Assembly: GCF_003014755.1 (NCBI RefSeq)
Contig: NZ_PYAW01000001.1
Location: 434,001-498,000, forward strand
Length of the DNA stretch: 64,000 nt
From: Chitinophaga niastensis
Lineage (GTDB): Bacteria > Bacteroidota > Bacteroidia > Chitinophagales > Chitinophagaceae
Direction: 5' to 3'
Each line of letters opens with the position of its first letter. Position 1 is the first letter of the stretch. The notes under the pieces are model-generated. The model saw nothing but the letters and a program-made list of their open reading frames with translations. It was not told the DNA's origin and did no database searches. The translations under genes and the position numbers were made by a program. This document shows positions 18,905-27,199 of this stretch, in pieces.

Positions 18905-18981
18905 ATTTCTTTAATATGTGGTATTTGGCAATAGCTACAATAGCTAACTAAAGTTACTAATTATCAAACTATAGGGACCTG

Positions 18982-19344
18982 TTAGCTTTTAATACTATCT
19001 ATTAATTCGTCAACATGTTTTACGCTAAAAGGTTTAGCCAGAAAAAAGGCAGCACCTGCCTTTAAAGCGATTTGCTTTTCCATGGCATTATCGTAAGCAC
19101 TGATAGTAATTACGGGCAACGTAGGGCATTTTTCTTTTATAGTTGGCAATGCTTCCAATCCTGATCCATCGGGAAGATGGATATCTAAAAAAAGTAAATC
19201 CGGTTGTTGTTTTTGCAGATATAACATTCCTTCGCCCAGTGCATGAACATACTTAACTGTATATCCATGGCGTACGAGGGTCAGTTGCAATAATCTGCAT
19301 ATGTCTGGTTCGTCATCTATTATGAGAATACTGGGCCCTTTCAT
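18982..19344 (-). CDS. Stand-alone receiver-domain response regulator
   Basis: The product is a single receiver domain of 120 residues with ILIIDDEPD, phospho-acceptor D in LLFLDIHLPDGSG, and the conserved K in FLAKPFS. There is no output domain, so it may act by protein contact or as a phosphate shuttle. A longer frame runs to 19404, but that start overlaps the end of the glycosyltransferase gene. The ATG at 19344 begins 7 bp after that stop and directly precedes the domain, so it is preferred. The two genes are tightly coupled. Confidence 0.88.
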   Translation of the reverse strand: MKGPSILIIDDEPDICRLLQLTLVRHGYTVKYVHALGEGMLYLQKQQPDLLFLDIHLPDGSGLEALPTIKEKCPTLPVITISAYDNAMEKQIALKAGAAFFLAKPFSVKHVDELIDSIKS

Positions 19345-19351
19345 TATATCG

Positions 19352-21622
19352 TCAGTTGAAACCGAGCCTTGCTGGCTCCAGGCTATCTTGTTTCTTTGTA
19401 ACATATTTGTGTTTATTCCATTGTTCCATCAAAAGTCGGGCGATAAGATAACACACTGTAGATTCGGCCCCCTGGTTCTGGTTTACATTGTTCTTTTCCA
19501 GACCGTCGTAGCAGCCGTAAGTGAGTGGGTTATAGATCAGTTGTTTCAGATGATTATTGCCTAAATACCAACTGAATGCGAGACGCATTTTTTCCAGATA
19601 CAAATGGTTTTTTGTAGTGTTATAAAAAGTATTCATTGCTAACATTGTGTAGGCAACTTCTATAGATTGCTCTCCTCCATCTTCTTTGTGTTCCTGGGCA
19701 TTTTTATGATACCAGGTTTTATTACTGATCACTTTCATGTGACTGTCAGTAAATGTTTTACTGCAAAGGAAAGCAAGACTGTCCTCTGCTATTTTGCGAT
19801 ATGCTTCTATGCCTGTTACCTGGTAAGCCATCATCATGGCTTCAGGCAGTACGGCGTTGCCATAGGTCAGGTAGGGTTCATACCAATGCCAGTTGTCATC
19901 GGCTTCTTCCATGTAGGCATTATGCAATTTGGCTGCCAGTTTGCGTAAAATCTCCTCGGCTTCTCCACCCTGCCGGTAATGCAGGAAATAGTACAGGCCT
20001 TTTATTGTAAAGGCAATAGCGCGTGGGGAACTTAATGATTCCATCCAGCGTAAACATGGTCTGAACAAGGATAAAGCATCCTGTACGGCGTCAAAAGGCA
20101 GACTCCTGTGAGAATATAACGTATACCCTAAAGCCCATACAGCACGACCGTTGGCGTCTTCCAGGTTCACTTCTTCATTCATTTCACTGAATCCACCATC
20201 AATATTCACATAGTTCAGGAATTTACCGGAAGCCTTTTGGCAGTATCCGATAAAATCAATGTATTTGCGGCATAATGAATTTACAAAACTACTGGGCTTT
20301 AATTCGCTGCTGTACATGCATCCGGCAATGAGCGCACGGGCGTTATCATCCAGTGTATAGCCGAAATCAGGATCAGGTACATCATGTTTTGAAAACTGCA
20401 GCATCCCGAATTCATTTGTCATACGGTCAATATGATCCAGATAGGGAGGCGGCAGGTTAGGCAGTATTTTGTCTTCTACCAATGCTTCATTGATCACTGC
20501 CATATGTGCTATGGCCACATTTTCCCAGATGGAGCTGCGTGTTTTTTCTATAGCTGACTGGCTCATGTGCTGCCGCAGGGCAGGATCTCCCAGCAATCGC
20601 AGGGCTGCTGTTGCCAGCTGATCAGGATTGTTAAAGTCGATCAGACATCCGACACCGCCTTCCAGCATTTCCAGGGCCTGTGCAAAGGCCGTAGAGATGA
20701 CCGCGCAACCTGCGCTCATGGCGTAAACGAAAGTGCCGCTTACCGCCTGATACGGGTCTTTGGAGGTAAAAAGATATATATCTGTGAGTGATAAATAATC
20801 GAGTAATGTTTTCAGCGAAAGATAGGAATTAACAAATCTTACATTGTTTTCCAGGTCAAGTTCTTTCACCAATTGTTCCAGAGAATCGCGATATCGTTCT
20901 CCTTCCCGTGAAAATATGACCGGGTGGGTTTTTCCGAGTATCAGGTAGATGGCATCGGGATATTCTTTAACGATATCCTTCATGGCCTTGATACCTACCT
21001 CCATTCCTTTGTTTTCGCTGAGTAAGCCAAAGGTGGTAAGGACCAGTTTCCCGTCCAGGTTATATTGTTTCTTCAGTACTGTTACATCTTCCACAATGTG
21101 CGCATGTGTACCATGAGGAATGTGAACGATCTTTTCTGCCGGTACCAGGTATACATTGCGCAGCAGTTGCGCGGAAGATTCGGTCATTACTATTACCTTG
21201 GCCGCCAGTGCGCTGATCAGGCTAACCACTTTGGTACATGCGTTATCCGGATACGGTAATACCGTATGAAAGCGAACTACAAAAGGCTTATCCAGCAAAG
21301 ACAACATTGCTAACAGGTTATGTCCGTACTCACCGCCATACAGCCCAAATTCATGCTCAAAACAAACCAGGTCTATTTTATTATTCTCATTTATACGTTG
21401 GGCAAAAGCAATACAATCATCAATATCAAATGGATTAACGGAGTACAGCACCGGTGCTTGTTTGCTGGTCATAGGTTTACCTGACTCTTCCAATGCACAT
21501 ATTTCAATATTCAGTTTGCCTGCGAAACTCTTATGCATGGCATTCACCAGATCTTGCGCAAAAGTGGCAATCCCGCATTCACGGGGCGGATAAGAGGTGA
21601 CAAAAAGCAAGGTTCTATTCAT
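19352..21622 (-). CDS. GT4-like glycosyltransferase fused to an alpha-helical C-terminal domain
   Basis: Residues about 1-390 form a GT-B glycosyltransferase with an N-terminal SYPPRECGIATFAQDLVNAM motif and C-terminal nucleotide-sugar region (GLLSENKGMEVGIKAM, then SGTFVYAMSAGCAVIST). Residues about 400-745 are helical with repeated aromatic/acidic motifs (LDDNARALIAG, NWHWYEPYLTYGNAVLPEA, EHKEDGGEQSIEVAYTM) that look like an alpha/alpha-barrel of the glycoside hydrolase or epimerase kind. At 756 residues it is about twice a normal GT4 enzyme. No signal peptide is visible, so it acts in the cytoplasm. Donor and acceptor are unknown. It is co-transcribed with a receiver gene. Confidence 0.82.
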   Translation of the reverse strand: MNRTLLFVTSYPPRECGIATFAQDLVNAMHKSFAGKLNIEICALEESGKPMTSKQAPVLYSVNPFDIDDCIAFAQRINENNKIDLVCFEHEFGLYGGEYGHNLLAMLSLLDKPFVVRFHTVLPYPDNACTKVVSLISALAAKVIVMTESSAQLLRNVYLVPAEKIVHIPHGTHAHIVEDVTVLKKQYNLDGKLVLTTFGLLSENKGMEVGIKAMKDIVKEYPDAIYLILGKTHPVIFSREGERYRDSLEQLVKELDLENNVRFVNSYLSLKTLLDYLSLTDIYLFTSKDPYQAVSGTFVYAMSAGCAVISTAFAQALEMLEGGVGCLIDFNNPDQLATAALRLLGDPALRQHMSQSAIEKTRSSIWENVAIAHMAVINEALVEDKILPNLPPPYLDHIDRMTNEFGMLQFSKHDVPDPDFGYTLDDNARALIAGCMYSSELKPSSFVNSLCRKYIDFIGYCQKASGKFLNYVNIDGGFSEMNEEVNLEDANGRAVWALGYTLYSHRSLPFDAVQDALSLFRPCLRWMESLSSPRAIAFTIKGLYYFLHYRQGGEAEEILRKLAAKLHNAYMEEADDNWHWYEPYLTYGNAVLPEAMMMAYQVTGIEAYRKIAEDSLAFLCSKTFTDSHMKVISNKTWYHKNAQEHKEDGGEQSIEVAYTMLAMNTFYNTTKNHLYLEKMRLAFSWYLGNNHLKQLIYNPLTYGCYDGLEKNNVNQNQGAESTVCYLIARLLMEQWNKHKYVTKKQDSLEPARLGFN

Positions 21623-21715
21623 TGGTCAAAAATTTTATGCAGCTCCAGATAGCGTTAACAAGGACCCCAGATTTAGGGACATAGTATGATCCAAATATCA
21701 ATCCAATACAATCCT

Positions 21716-21731
21716 TGCAGGGTTCTAGCCG
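21716..21731 (-). promoter_or_regulatory. Candidate sigma-54 promoter of the glycosyltransferase-receiver operon
   Basis: On the minus strand CGGCTAGAACCCTGCA keeps the invariant GG and GC at exact -24/-12 spacing, with a good TGCA at -12 but a weaker -24 flank. Transcription would start near 21705, leaving a leader of about 83 nt. Confidence 0.35.
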
Positions 21732-21760
21732 ATTGCTGCGATGAAGACGGGGAAAATATT

Positions 21761-21814
21761 CCACACAAATTGTGGTTTCCACAAATAATGAGGGGCAAGC
21801 ATATGCCTTTGTGG
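21761..21814. promoter_or_regulatory. Cluster of inverted CCACA/TGTGG half-sites (possible enhancer)
   Basis: CCACA (21761-21765) and TGTGG (21771-21775) form a perfect dyad with a 5-bp spacer. A second pair, CCACAAA (21779-21785) and TTTGTGG (21808-21814), encloses GGCA/TGCC. The cluster lies about 30-85 bp upstream of the candidate sigma-54 element, where activator sites are expected. Confidence 0.4.
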
Positions 21815-22044
21815 GGTTATTTACATTCTATTAACAGTCTATATAAACAGATTTTATTACATTTATATCAACCTGGGTGAATATAGCGAAGTTTTAGTTC
21901 ACAATTGTAAAAAGATATTTTTTCAATAGTATACAATTTCGCTTTTTTGTCTGAATTAGCTTATTTTAGCTAAAGCATCCAAGTTTCTCAGGTTATACCA
22001 TACACAGCTCAACCATTTTCTCACTTTAAAACCTGCCCGCCCTT

Positions 22045-22323
22045 ATGCGAAACATTGCATGCACTTTTAATGTAGATGGTATACCTACCAAGGTTAATTT
22101 GCGGAAACTCCCCCGGGAAAGACGGTTTCAGGCTGTTATAGACCGCAGTATCACAGAATACATCATATCTGATGAAACAAATGAAATTGAGTATTACGAG
22201 GGGCCTGAATTAAGCGAGTACCTGTTTACCCGTATATCAGCACTGATACGGCAGTATTTCCCAAATGTGAAAGCTATTATGAAGATTGGGGAAGATAATT
22301 ATGAGGATTATGATGATTATTAG
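22045..22323 (+). CDS. Small acidic hypothetical protein
   Basis: The 92-residue product is not recognised. It starts MRNIACTFNVDGIPTKVNLR and ends in an acidic, tyrosine-rich tail (EDNYEDYDDY). There is no signal peptide or membrane helix. The frame ends exactly where a heptamer palindrome begins, and gpsA ends at the other side of that palindrome, which is the arrangement expected for two real convergent genes. The shape suggests a small single-domain cytoplasmic protein. Confidence 0.6.
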   Translation: MRNIACTFNVDGIPTKVNLRKLPRERRFQAVIDRSITEYIISDETNEIEYYEGPELSEYLFTRISALIRQYFPNVKAIMKIGEDNYEDYDDY

Positions 22324-22397
22324 CAGCTTTTAGCAATTAGCTTTTAGCTTTTAGCATCTCTTACTAAAAGCTAAAAGCTAATTGCTAAAAGCTGTTA
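22321..22397. repeat. Heptamer palindrome (AGCNNNN units) between two stop codons
   Basis: The 34-nt arms 22321-22354 and 22364-22397 pair with a single mismatch around the 9-nt loop CATCTCTTA. Each arm consists of heptamers starting AGC (AGCTTTT, AGCAATT, AGCTTTT, AGCTTTT). The left arm begins with the TAG stop of the small gene and the right arm ends with the stop codon of gpsA, so the element exactly fills the convergent gap and probably terminates both genes. Confidence 0.85.
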
Positions 22398-23417
22398 GAT
22401 AAACCCTTTCTCCAGCGCCAGGAAGGCCTCTGAAGGATGCACCTGTTGCCACAGGATTGCATAAACAGCTTGTGCTACGGGCATATACGCACCTATATTC
22501 CGGTTCATTTCGTGCATACACTTACTGGCGTAGTAGCCTTCTGCAATCATATTCAGCTCCAGCTGTGCTGCTTTTACGCTGTAACCCTTACCAATCATAT
22601 TACCGAAAGTACGGTTGCGGCTATGCAGCGAATAACAGGTAACCAGCAAATCACCCAGGTAAGCACTGGCATTGTAGTTATGTATTACAGGCGGCGTGCC
22701 TTCTACAGCAGCTTTCTGTTCTTCATATTTCTCTAAAAAACTTTGCATTTCCCGGAAACAATTGGTAATAAATACACTCAGGAAATTATCTCCATATTCT
22801 TGTCCGTGTGCGATACCAGCACCCATTGCATAAATATTTTTGAGTACAGCGGCTAACTGCACACCTATCATGTCTGTGTTTACGATGGTTTGCAGGTAAC
22901 TACCGGCAAATTTATCTGCAATAAGCTGGGTGTGTTCAGGATGTGTACCTGAAAAGGTAAGATAGGACAGCTTTTCGTTGGCCACTTCTTCCGCATGACA
23001 GGGTCCGGTGATCGTAAAGTATTGGTCTGTCGGCAGATTAAACTGTTGTTCCAGGTACTCATTAATGAGCACATTGCTAGTGGGAACCAACCCTTTAATA
23101 GCGGATATCATCTTTTTATTTTGCAAAGCATCTGCAGGAAGCTGGCTTAAAACGTCTTCCAGAAAAGCGGAAGGTACCGCCAGTACCAGCTCATCACAAG
23201 CTTCCACTACCGCCAGCAGATCATTGCTGAGCGAGAGCAGGCTGGTATCAAAATATACTGACGTGAGGTAATGTTTATTGTGATGACGCAGCTGCATATG
23301 ACGGATGGTATCTTCATTCCTGATCCACCAATGTATATGTTGCCCGTTATCTGTCAGGATCTTTGCCAATGCAGTAGCCCAACTGCCACTACCAATTATA
23401 CCAATGCTATTGCTCAC
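22395..23417 (-). CDS. gpsA: Glycerol-3-phosphate dehydrogenase [NAD(P)+]
   Basis: GpsA reduces dihydroxyacetone phosphate to sn-glycerol 3-phosphate for phospholipid synthesis in the cytoplasm. The N-terminal nucleotide-binding motif is IGIIGSGSWATALAKIL (residues 5-21). Downstream are SAIKGL, TGPCHAEEVA and the C-terminal domain motif VLKNIYAMGAGIAHGQEYGDN, all characteristic of the family. The length of 340 residues is normal. It has its own short upstream region just after the terminator of the efflux operon. Confidence 0.95.
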   Translation of the reverse strand: MSNSIGIIGSGSWATALAKILTDNGQHIHWWIRNEDTIRHMQLRHHNKHYLTSVYFDTSLLSLSNDLLAVVEACDELVLAVPSAFLEDVLSQLPADALQNKKMISAIKGLVPTSNVLINEYLEQQFNLPTDQYFTITGPCHAEEVANEKLSYLTFSGTHPEHTQLIADKFAGSYLQTIVNTDMIGVQLAAVLKNIYAMGAGIAHGQEYGDNFLSVFITNCFREMQSFLEKYEEQKAAVEGTPPVIHNYNASAYLGDLLVTCYSLHSRNRTFGNMIGKGYSVKAAQLELNMIAEGYYASKCMHEMNRNIGAYMPVAQAVYAILWQQVHPSEAFLALEKGFI

Positions 23418-23495
23418 AGTGCAAAATTTTTATGCAAAATAAGGAAATAGCTGTTAGCTTTTAACGATCCCGTTTTAGCAATTGCATCTGAAAAT

Positions 23496-23528
23496 AAAAA
23501 AACCGGATGTTTCCATCCGGTTTTTTTA
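23496..23528 (-). terminator. Terminator at the 3' end of the efflux operon
   Basis: ACCGGATG pairs with CATCCGGT around a 4-nt loop, with A/T runs on both sides. It lies 23 bp beyond the stop codon of the last gene in the minus-strand run that begins near 41.5 kb. Confidence 0.85.
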
Positions 23529-23550
23529 TTATGTTTCTAATAGCTAACCG

Positions 23551-24933
23551 CTATTTGGGTTGTCCTTCAAAAAGCTGCGCCTTCGGCACTACCTGCACTT
23601 TTTTACCATTACTCAAAGTACGGGAGATGGCGCTGTATGGTGCGCTGATCACCTGATCACCTTCACTTAAACCAGACAGGATCTGTATGTTGGCATCGTC
23701 CTGTACCCCTGTTTTTACAGCTACCATTTTAACGGTATTGTCTTTTTGCAATACAAATACGATCTCATTCAGTACAGGCTTTGTATTGGCAGCTGAGGTA
23801 GGTGTAGTATTATCCTGCGTTGGTTGCTTCTTATCATTACCGGATTTGGTAGAATCCGCGTCACGCGTAGTTACGGCGTTGATAGGAATAGTCAGCACAT
23901 CATTTACATGTTTGGTTTGAATATTCACGCTGGCACTCATACCCGGGCGAAAAGGAAAACTTTTCTTTAGGCTGGGATCAATCAGATCTTTATAGCTGCT
24001 TGCGAGAATACGAATATGCACTATATAACTGGTTACCTGCTCTGCGGAAGATGCTGATGCAGCAGTAGCTGTGGCAGCACCTTTACTGGAACTGGCAATC
24101 TGCGTTACAATTCCTTTGAACTGACGGTTGTTGTAAGCATCTACTTCAATGATAGCAGTATCGCCGTATTTTACTTTAGGTACATCATTCTCTCCAACAT
24201 CTACCTGTACTTCCATGGCATTCATATCTGCAATACGCAGCATTTCAGTACCGGTCATTTGAGCAGTACCCACTACGCGCTCCCCTTTCTTTACAGATAA
24301 CAGGGAAACAATGCCACTCATAGGTGCCGCAATAGTGGTACGGCCCAGGTTTTTATTGGCCTCGTTGAGGTTGGCCCGTGCACTCTGTACCGCAAATTTG
24401 TTACTGTTTATCGACTGTACAGCTGCATTATAATCAGCCAATGATGCGAGATAAGTAGCTTCTGATGTTTCAAATTCTACTTTGGAAATCACTTTCTGTC
24501 CAAGCAATTCCTTGTTACGATTGTACGCTGCTTTATTCTGATCCAGACGGGCTTTAAAGGAATTCAGAGAGGCGGTAGAATTAGCCAACTGTGCCTGCGA
24601 CTGACTCATGGAAGCCGCTGCCTTATCCACCATAGAGCCGTAGATATCAGCGTATATACGTGCCAGTACCTGTCCTTTTTTTACGGAATCTCCTTCCAGC
24701 ACAAGCAGGTCGGTAATTTCGCCGGATACATCGGAGCTTACTTTTACTTCTATTTCAGGATAAATTTTTCCGCTGGCAGTAACCACTTCAATGATATTCT
24801 TGCGGGATGCCTTGTCTACAGCAACTTTGGGTGCTTCTTCCTTACCAATAACCCCGGATGCTTTAAGTACCAGGAGCAAAATAACGAGTGAACCAAGTGT
24901 GCCTATGAGCCAATAAAGTGTCTTTTTCTTCAT
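23551..24933 (-). CDS. Membrane-fusion (periplasmic adaptor) protein of a MacAB-type exporter
   Basis: The adaptor bridges an inner-membrane transporter and a TolC-type channel. The 460-residue protein has an N-terminal transmembrane anchor (about 7-27), a lipoyl-like half motif (SSDVSGEITDLLVLEGDSVKK), a long alanine/glutamine-rich coiled coil (about 105-200), the second lipoyl half (IAAPMSGIVSLLSVKKGERV), and beta-barrel and membrane-proximal domains. A low-complexity serine/threonine/asparagine stretch lies near residue 375. It is the last gene of the operon, 24 bp after the TolC-type gene. Confidence 0.9.
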   Translation of the reverse strand: MKKKTLYWLIGTLGSLVILLLVLKASGVIGKEEAPKVAVDKASRKNIIEVVTASGKIYPEIEVKVSSDVSGEITDLLVLEGDSVKKGQVLARIYADIYGSMVDKAAASMSQSQAQLANSTASLNSFKARLDQNKAAYNRNKELLGQKVISKVEFETSEATYLASLADYNAAVQSINSNKFAVQSARANLNEANKNLGRTTIAAPMSGIVSLLSVKKGERVVGTAQMTGTEMLRIADMNAMEVQVDVGENDVPKVKYGDTAIIEVDAYNNRQFKGIVTQIASSSKGAATATAASASSAEQVTSYIVHIRILASSYKDLIDPSLKKSFPFRPGMSASVNIQTKHVNDVLTIPINAVTTRDADSTKSGNDKKQPTQDNTTPTSAANTKPVLNEIVFVLQKDNTVKMVAVKTGVQDDANIQILSGLSEGDQVISAPYSAISRTLSNGKKVQVVPKAQLFEGQPK

Positions 24934-24957
24934 AAAGCAGTTTAATTTCCTGGAAGG

Positions 24958-26307
24958 CTACAGGGATATTTTTTGATCTCTGTAATACTCCAGCAATTTC
25001 ATTTTAAATATATAATCGTATTGCGCAGAAACCTTGTCGATCTGGGCTCTGAACAGTTTACTCTGCGTTGTGATATAATCAATGGTGTTCATTAATCCGA
25101 GATTAAAGCGTTTGGTGGCAAAATCATAGGATTTCTGCGCGGCCATTACACCTGTTGTGGATGCGTTGTATTTCTGCAGAGCAGCTACCGCATTGGCATG
25201 AGCGGTATAAATATCCTGTTTAAGTTTCTGATTATCCAGGTCACGAACCAATTGCTGGCTATAGATATTCACCTTGGCTTTGGATGTTGCTGTACGTGCC
25301 TGCCAACCACCAAATATTGGAATAGATAAGCCCAGCCCTATTTGTTTTTGCAGGTTATTGCTCACCTGGTCGTTAAATGGTATTGGCTTACCTGCTAAGG
25401 TAAAGAAATTATTCGCATAGGTAGTGTACATCGCACCATTAATCCCAAGGGATGGATACATTTGGGCACGGGTAGCTTTGTATGCTTTAGTGGCACTCTG
25501 AATTTTTAACTCATCAGATTTCACCAAAGGATAATTTGTTTGCGCAGCACTGTATACCATTTCCGGAGCCATTTCATCTAAACGTGCCATTGGCAGTGAA
25601 AATATGTTTTCCGGAATGTCTGGTTGAAAAGGGATGTCAAAACCCAGGTTCAGATAGGCTTTCATTTGTAGTATGGACAGAATCACATTATTCTGTGCAG
25701 TAACCAAACTGGTGCTATCCGATGCTAACTGCGCTTCCAGGTCGGCCTGGTTACTTTCCGGCACAGAACCCGCAATGACGAGTTTTTTGGTATTCTCCAG
25801 GTTAGAGCTGGTAAGCTTTACCTGGACCTCGTTTACTTTTACCTGTTCATTATTAAGCAGGATCTGCAAAAATGCGGTAGCCACATTGAAAGCGAGATCA
25901 TTACGTGCCTTTTCCAATAAAAAGCTGTTGGATTCAACATCAAATCTGTTGGCTGCGATCGTATTTGCTTTAGAAAACCAGTTAAAAATGCTTCCCTGCA
26001 TATTAAGACTTGCATTGGAAGAAAAATAAGACTGATTTACGTAGGTATTTGTCTGGGGACTGGGGCTGCGGCCATCTGTATAACCACCATTCATACTGCC
26101 ATTTAAGCCAGGAATGAGGTTCAGACGACTTTGCTGCAGCGTAAGTTCCGCCAGGCGTTTTTGTACCACCTGCTGTTTTACCTGTAAGTTGTTTTGCAAA
26201 GCATAATCAACACAACGTTGCAAACTCCACGTATCCTGCGCTACAGCTGATGTTATGTTAGCAAACAATAAGATCAGGATTACTCCTGTGATTCGGGATA
26301 TTCTCAT
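24958..26307 (-). CDS. TolC-family outer-membrane efflux channel
   Basis: TolC-type trimers form the outer-membrane duct of tripartite exporters. From the ATG at 26307 the protein has a signal peptide (ISRITGVILILLFANITSAV, cleavage near AVAQ) and then TWSLQRCVDYALQNNLQV, the standard start of the mature family. Two repeats of long helices and short strands follow, for 449 residues in all. The frame stays open to 26511, but that would overlap the ATPase gene and bury the signal peptide, so the internal start is chosen. It is the only outer-membrane channel in the cluster. Confidence 0.9.
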   Translation of the reverse strand: MRISRITGVILILLFANITSAVAQDTWSLQRCVDYALQNNLQVKQQVVQKRLAELTLQQSRLNLIPGLNGSMNGGYTDGRSPSPQTNTYVNQSYFSSNASLNMQGSIFNWFSKANTIAANRFDVESNSFLLEKARNDLAFNVATAFLQILLNNEQVKVNEVQVKLTSSNLENTKKLVIAGSVPESNQADLEAQLASDSTSLVTAQNNVILSILQMKAYLNLGFDIPFQPDIPENIFSLPMARLDEMAPEMVYSAAQTNYPLVKSDELKIQSATKAYKATRAQMYPSLGINGAMYTTYANNFFTLAGKPIPFNDQVSNNLQKQIGLGLSIPIFGGWQARTATSKAKVNIYSQQLVRDLDNQKLKQDIYTAHANAVAALQKYNASTTGVMAAQKSYDFATKRFNLGLMNTIDYITTQSKLFRAQIDKVSAQYDYIFKMKLLEYYRDQKISL

Positions 26308-26455
26308 AACATGCCAAAAATATAATAATTGTGATGATACTTTTCCACCCTTCTTGATAGAAGGCAAAATTTTAGTAGGTATGGCATCATATCCCACTAA
26401 TTGAGTGTACAACATAATCTTTTTTTTACAGATTTTTAAAAGTGATGCGGCTTTA

Positions 26456-27121
26456 TTATGGTTGAATATGCCCATCACGGATCTGGATGACACGGTTGCC
26501 ATAAGTAGCATTCACATCAGAGTGGGTAACCTGTATGATCGTTATTTTATCCTGCTCATTCAGGTGTTTGAATAGCTGCATGATAATTTTAGCCTGATCA
26601 GAATGGAGGTTACCTGTAGGCTCATCCGCCAGAATTACACGGGGCTCTCCTATAATGGCACGGGCAATACCCACCAGTTGCTGCTGGCCACCAGATAACT
26701 GGCTGGGGAACAGGTCTTTTTTAGCCACCATATTAAAACGATCCAGCACATCGGCTACCCGGCTTTTCCTTTCTGAGGAAGGTATATTTTTATAGAGTAA
26801 TGGGGTCTCAATATTTTCGTATACCGTCAGCTCGTCTATCAGGTGGTACGCCTGAAAAACAAAACCAATGGAACCGCGGTGCAGTTGGGTACGTTTCTTC
26901 TCGTTCATCTTATCTACCCTTTCTCCTTCAAACAGGTATTGTCCTTCAGAAGGTTCTTCCAGCAATCCCATAATATGCAGCAGGGTGGATTTACCGGAAC
27001 CGGAAGGCCCCATAATAGACACAAACTCTCCTTCGTTAATAGTAAGATCAATATCTTTCAGGATATCATTTTTTCCGAATCCAACCGGGTAATGCTTGGA
27101 AATTTTCTGCAATTGTATCAT
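26456..27121 (-). CDS. ABC transporter ATPase, MacB/LolD type (second copy)
   Basis: This 221-residue nucleotide-binding subunit has Walker [10 protein letters not shown], the Q-loop region [17 protein letters not shown], Walker [12 protein letters not shown] and a switch histidine in VTHSD. The signature reads [14 protein letters not shown]: the R of the usual QQQRVAIARA is L, and the A after V is G. The first copy at 39505 keeps the canonical form. LSGGQ is intact, so ATP sandwiching is still possible. It lies 78 bp after the last permease and 148 bp before the channel gene. Confidence 0.93.
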   Translation of the reverse strand: MIQLQKISKHYPVGFGKNDILKDIDLTINEGEFVSIMGPSGSGKSTLLHIMGLLEEPSEGQYLFEGERVDKMNEKKRTQLHRGSIGFVFQAYHLIDELTVYENIETPLLYKNIPSSERKSRVADVLDRFNMVAKKDLFPSQLSGGQQQLVGIARAIIGEPRVILADEPTGNLHSDQAKIIMQLFKHLNEQDKITIIQVTHSDVNATYGNRVIQIRDGHIQP

Positions 27122-27199
27122 GATCGGTTTATTTTTTGATTAATTGTTTATGCCGCCGTACATGGCTTAGCAAGATAAATAAAAGTAATTGCTAAACAT

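Larger units (their letters stand above)
21623..22044. other. Intergenic region with clustered TGTGG half-sites
   Basis: These 422 bp between divergent genes hold no convincing gene. They contain a sigma-54-like element on the minus strand (21716-21731). A cluster of inverted half-sites lies at 21761-21814, and an AT-rich stretch at about 21830-21960 probably carries the promoter of the small plus-strand gene at 22045. Confidence 0.5.

Noticed and set aside
18982..19404. Longer start for the stand-alone receiver at 19404
   Set aside because: It overlaps the glycosyltransferase stop and adds a non-conserved 20-residue leader; the ATG at 19344 is 7 bp after that stop.
22321..22397. Repeats resembling a CRISPR-like array
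   Set aside because: Units are 7 bp with no unique spacers and form a single hairpin; no cas genes are present.
26308..26330. TATTTTTG box before the TolC-family gene at 26315-26322
   Set aside because: It would place transcription start almost on the start codon, and the gene is probably read from the upstream operon.
24958..26511. Longer start for the TolC-family gene at 26511
   Set aside because: It overlaps the ATPase gene and places the signal peptide 69 residues inside; the ATG at 26307 fits.
27167..27195. TTAGCAA/TTGCTAA hairpin between permease 5 and the second ATPase gene
   Set aside because: Short AT-rich stem with a long loop and no T-run; not convincing as a terminator.
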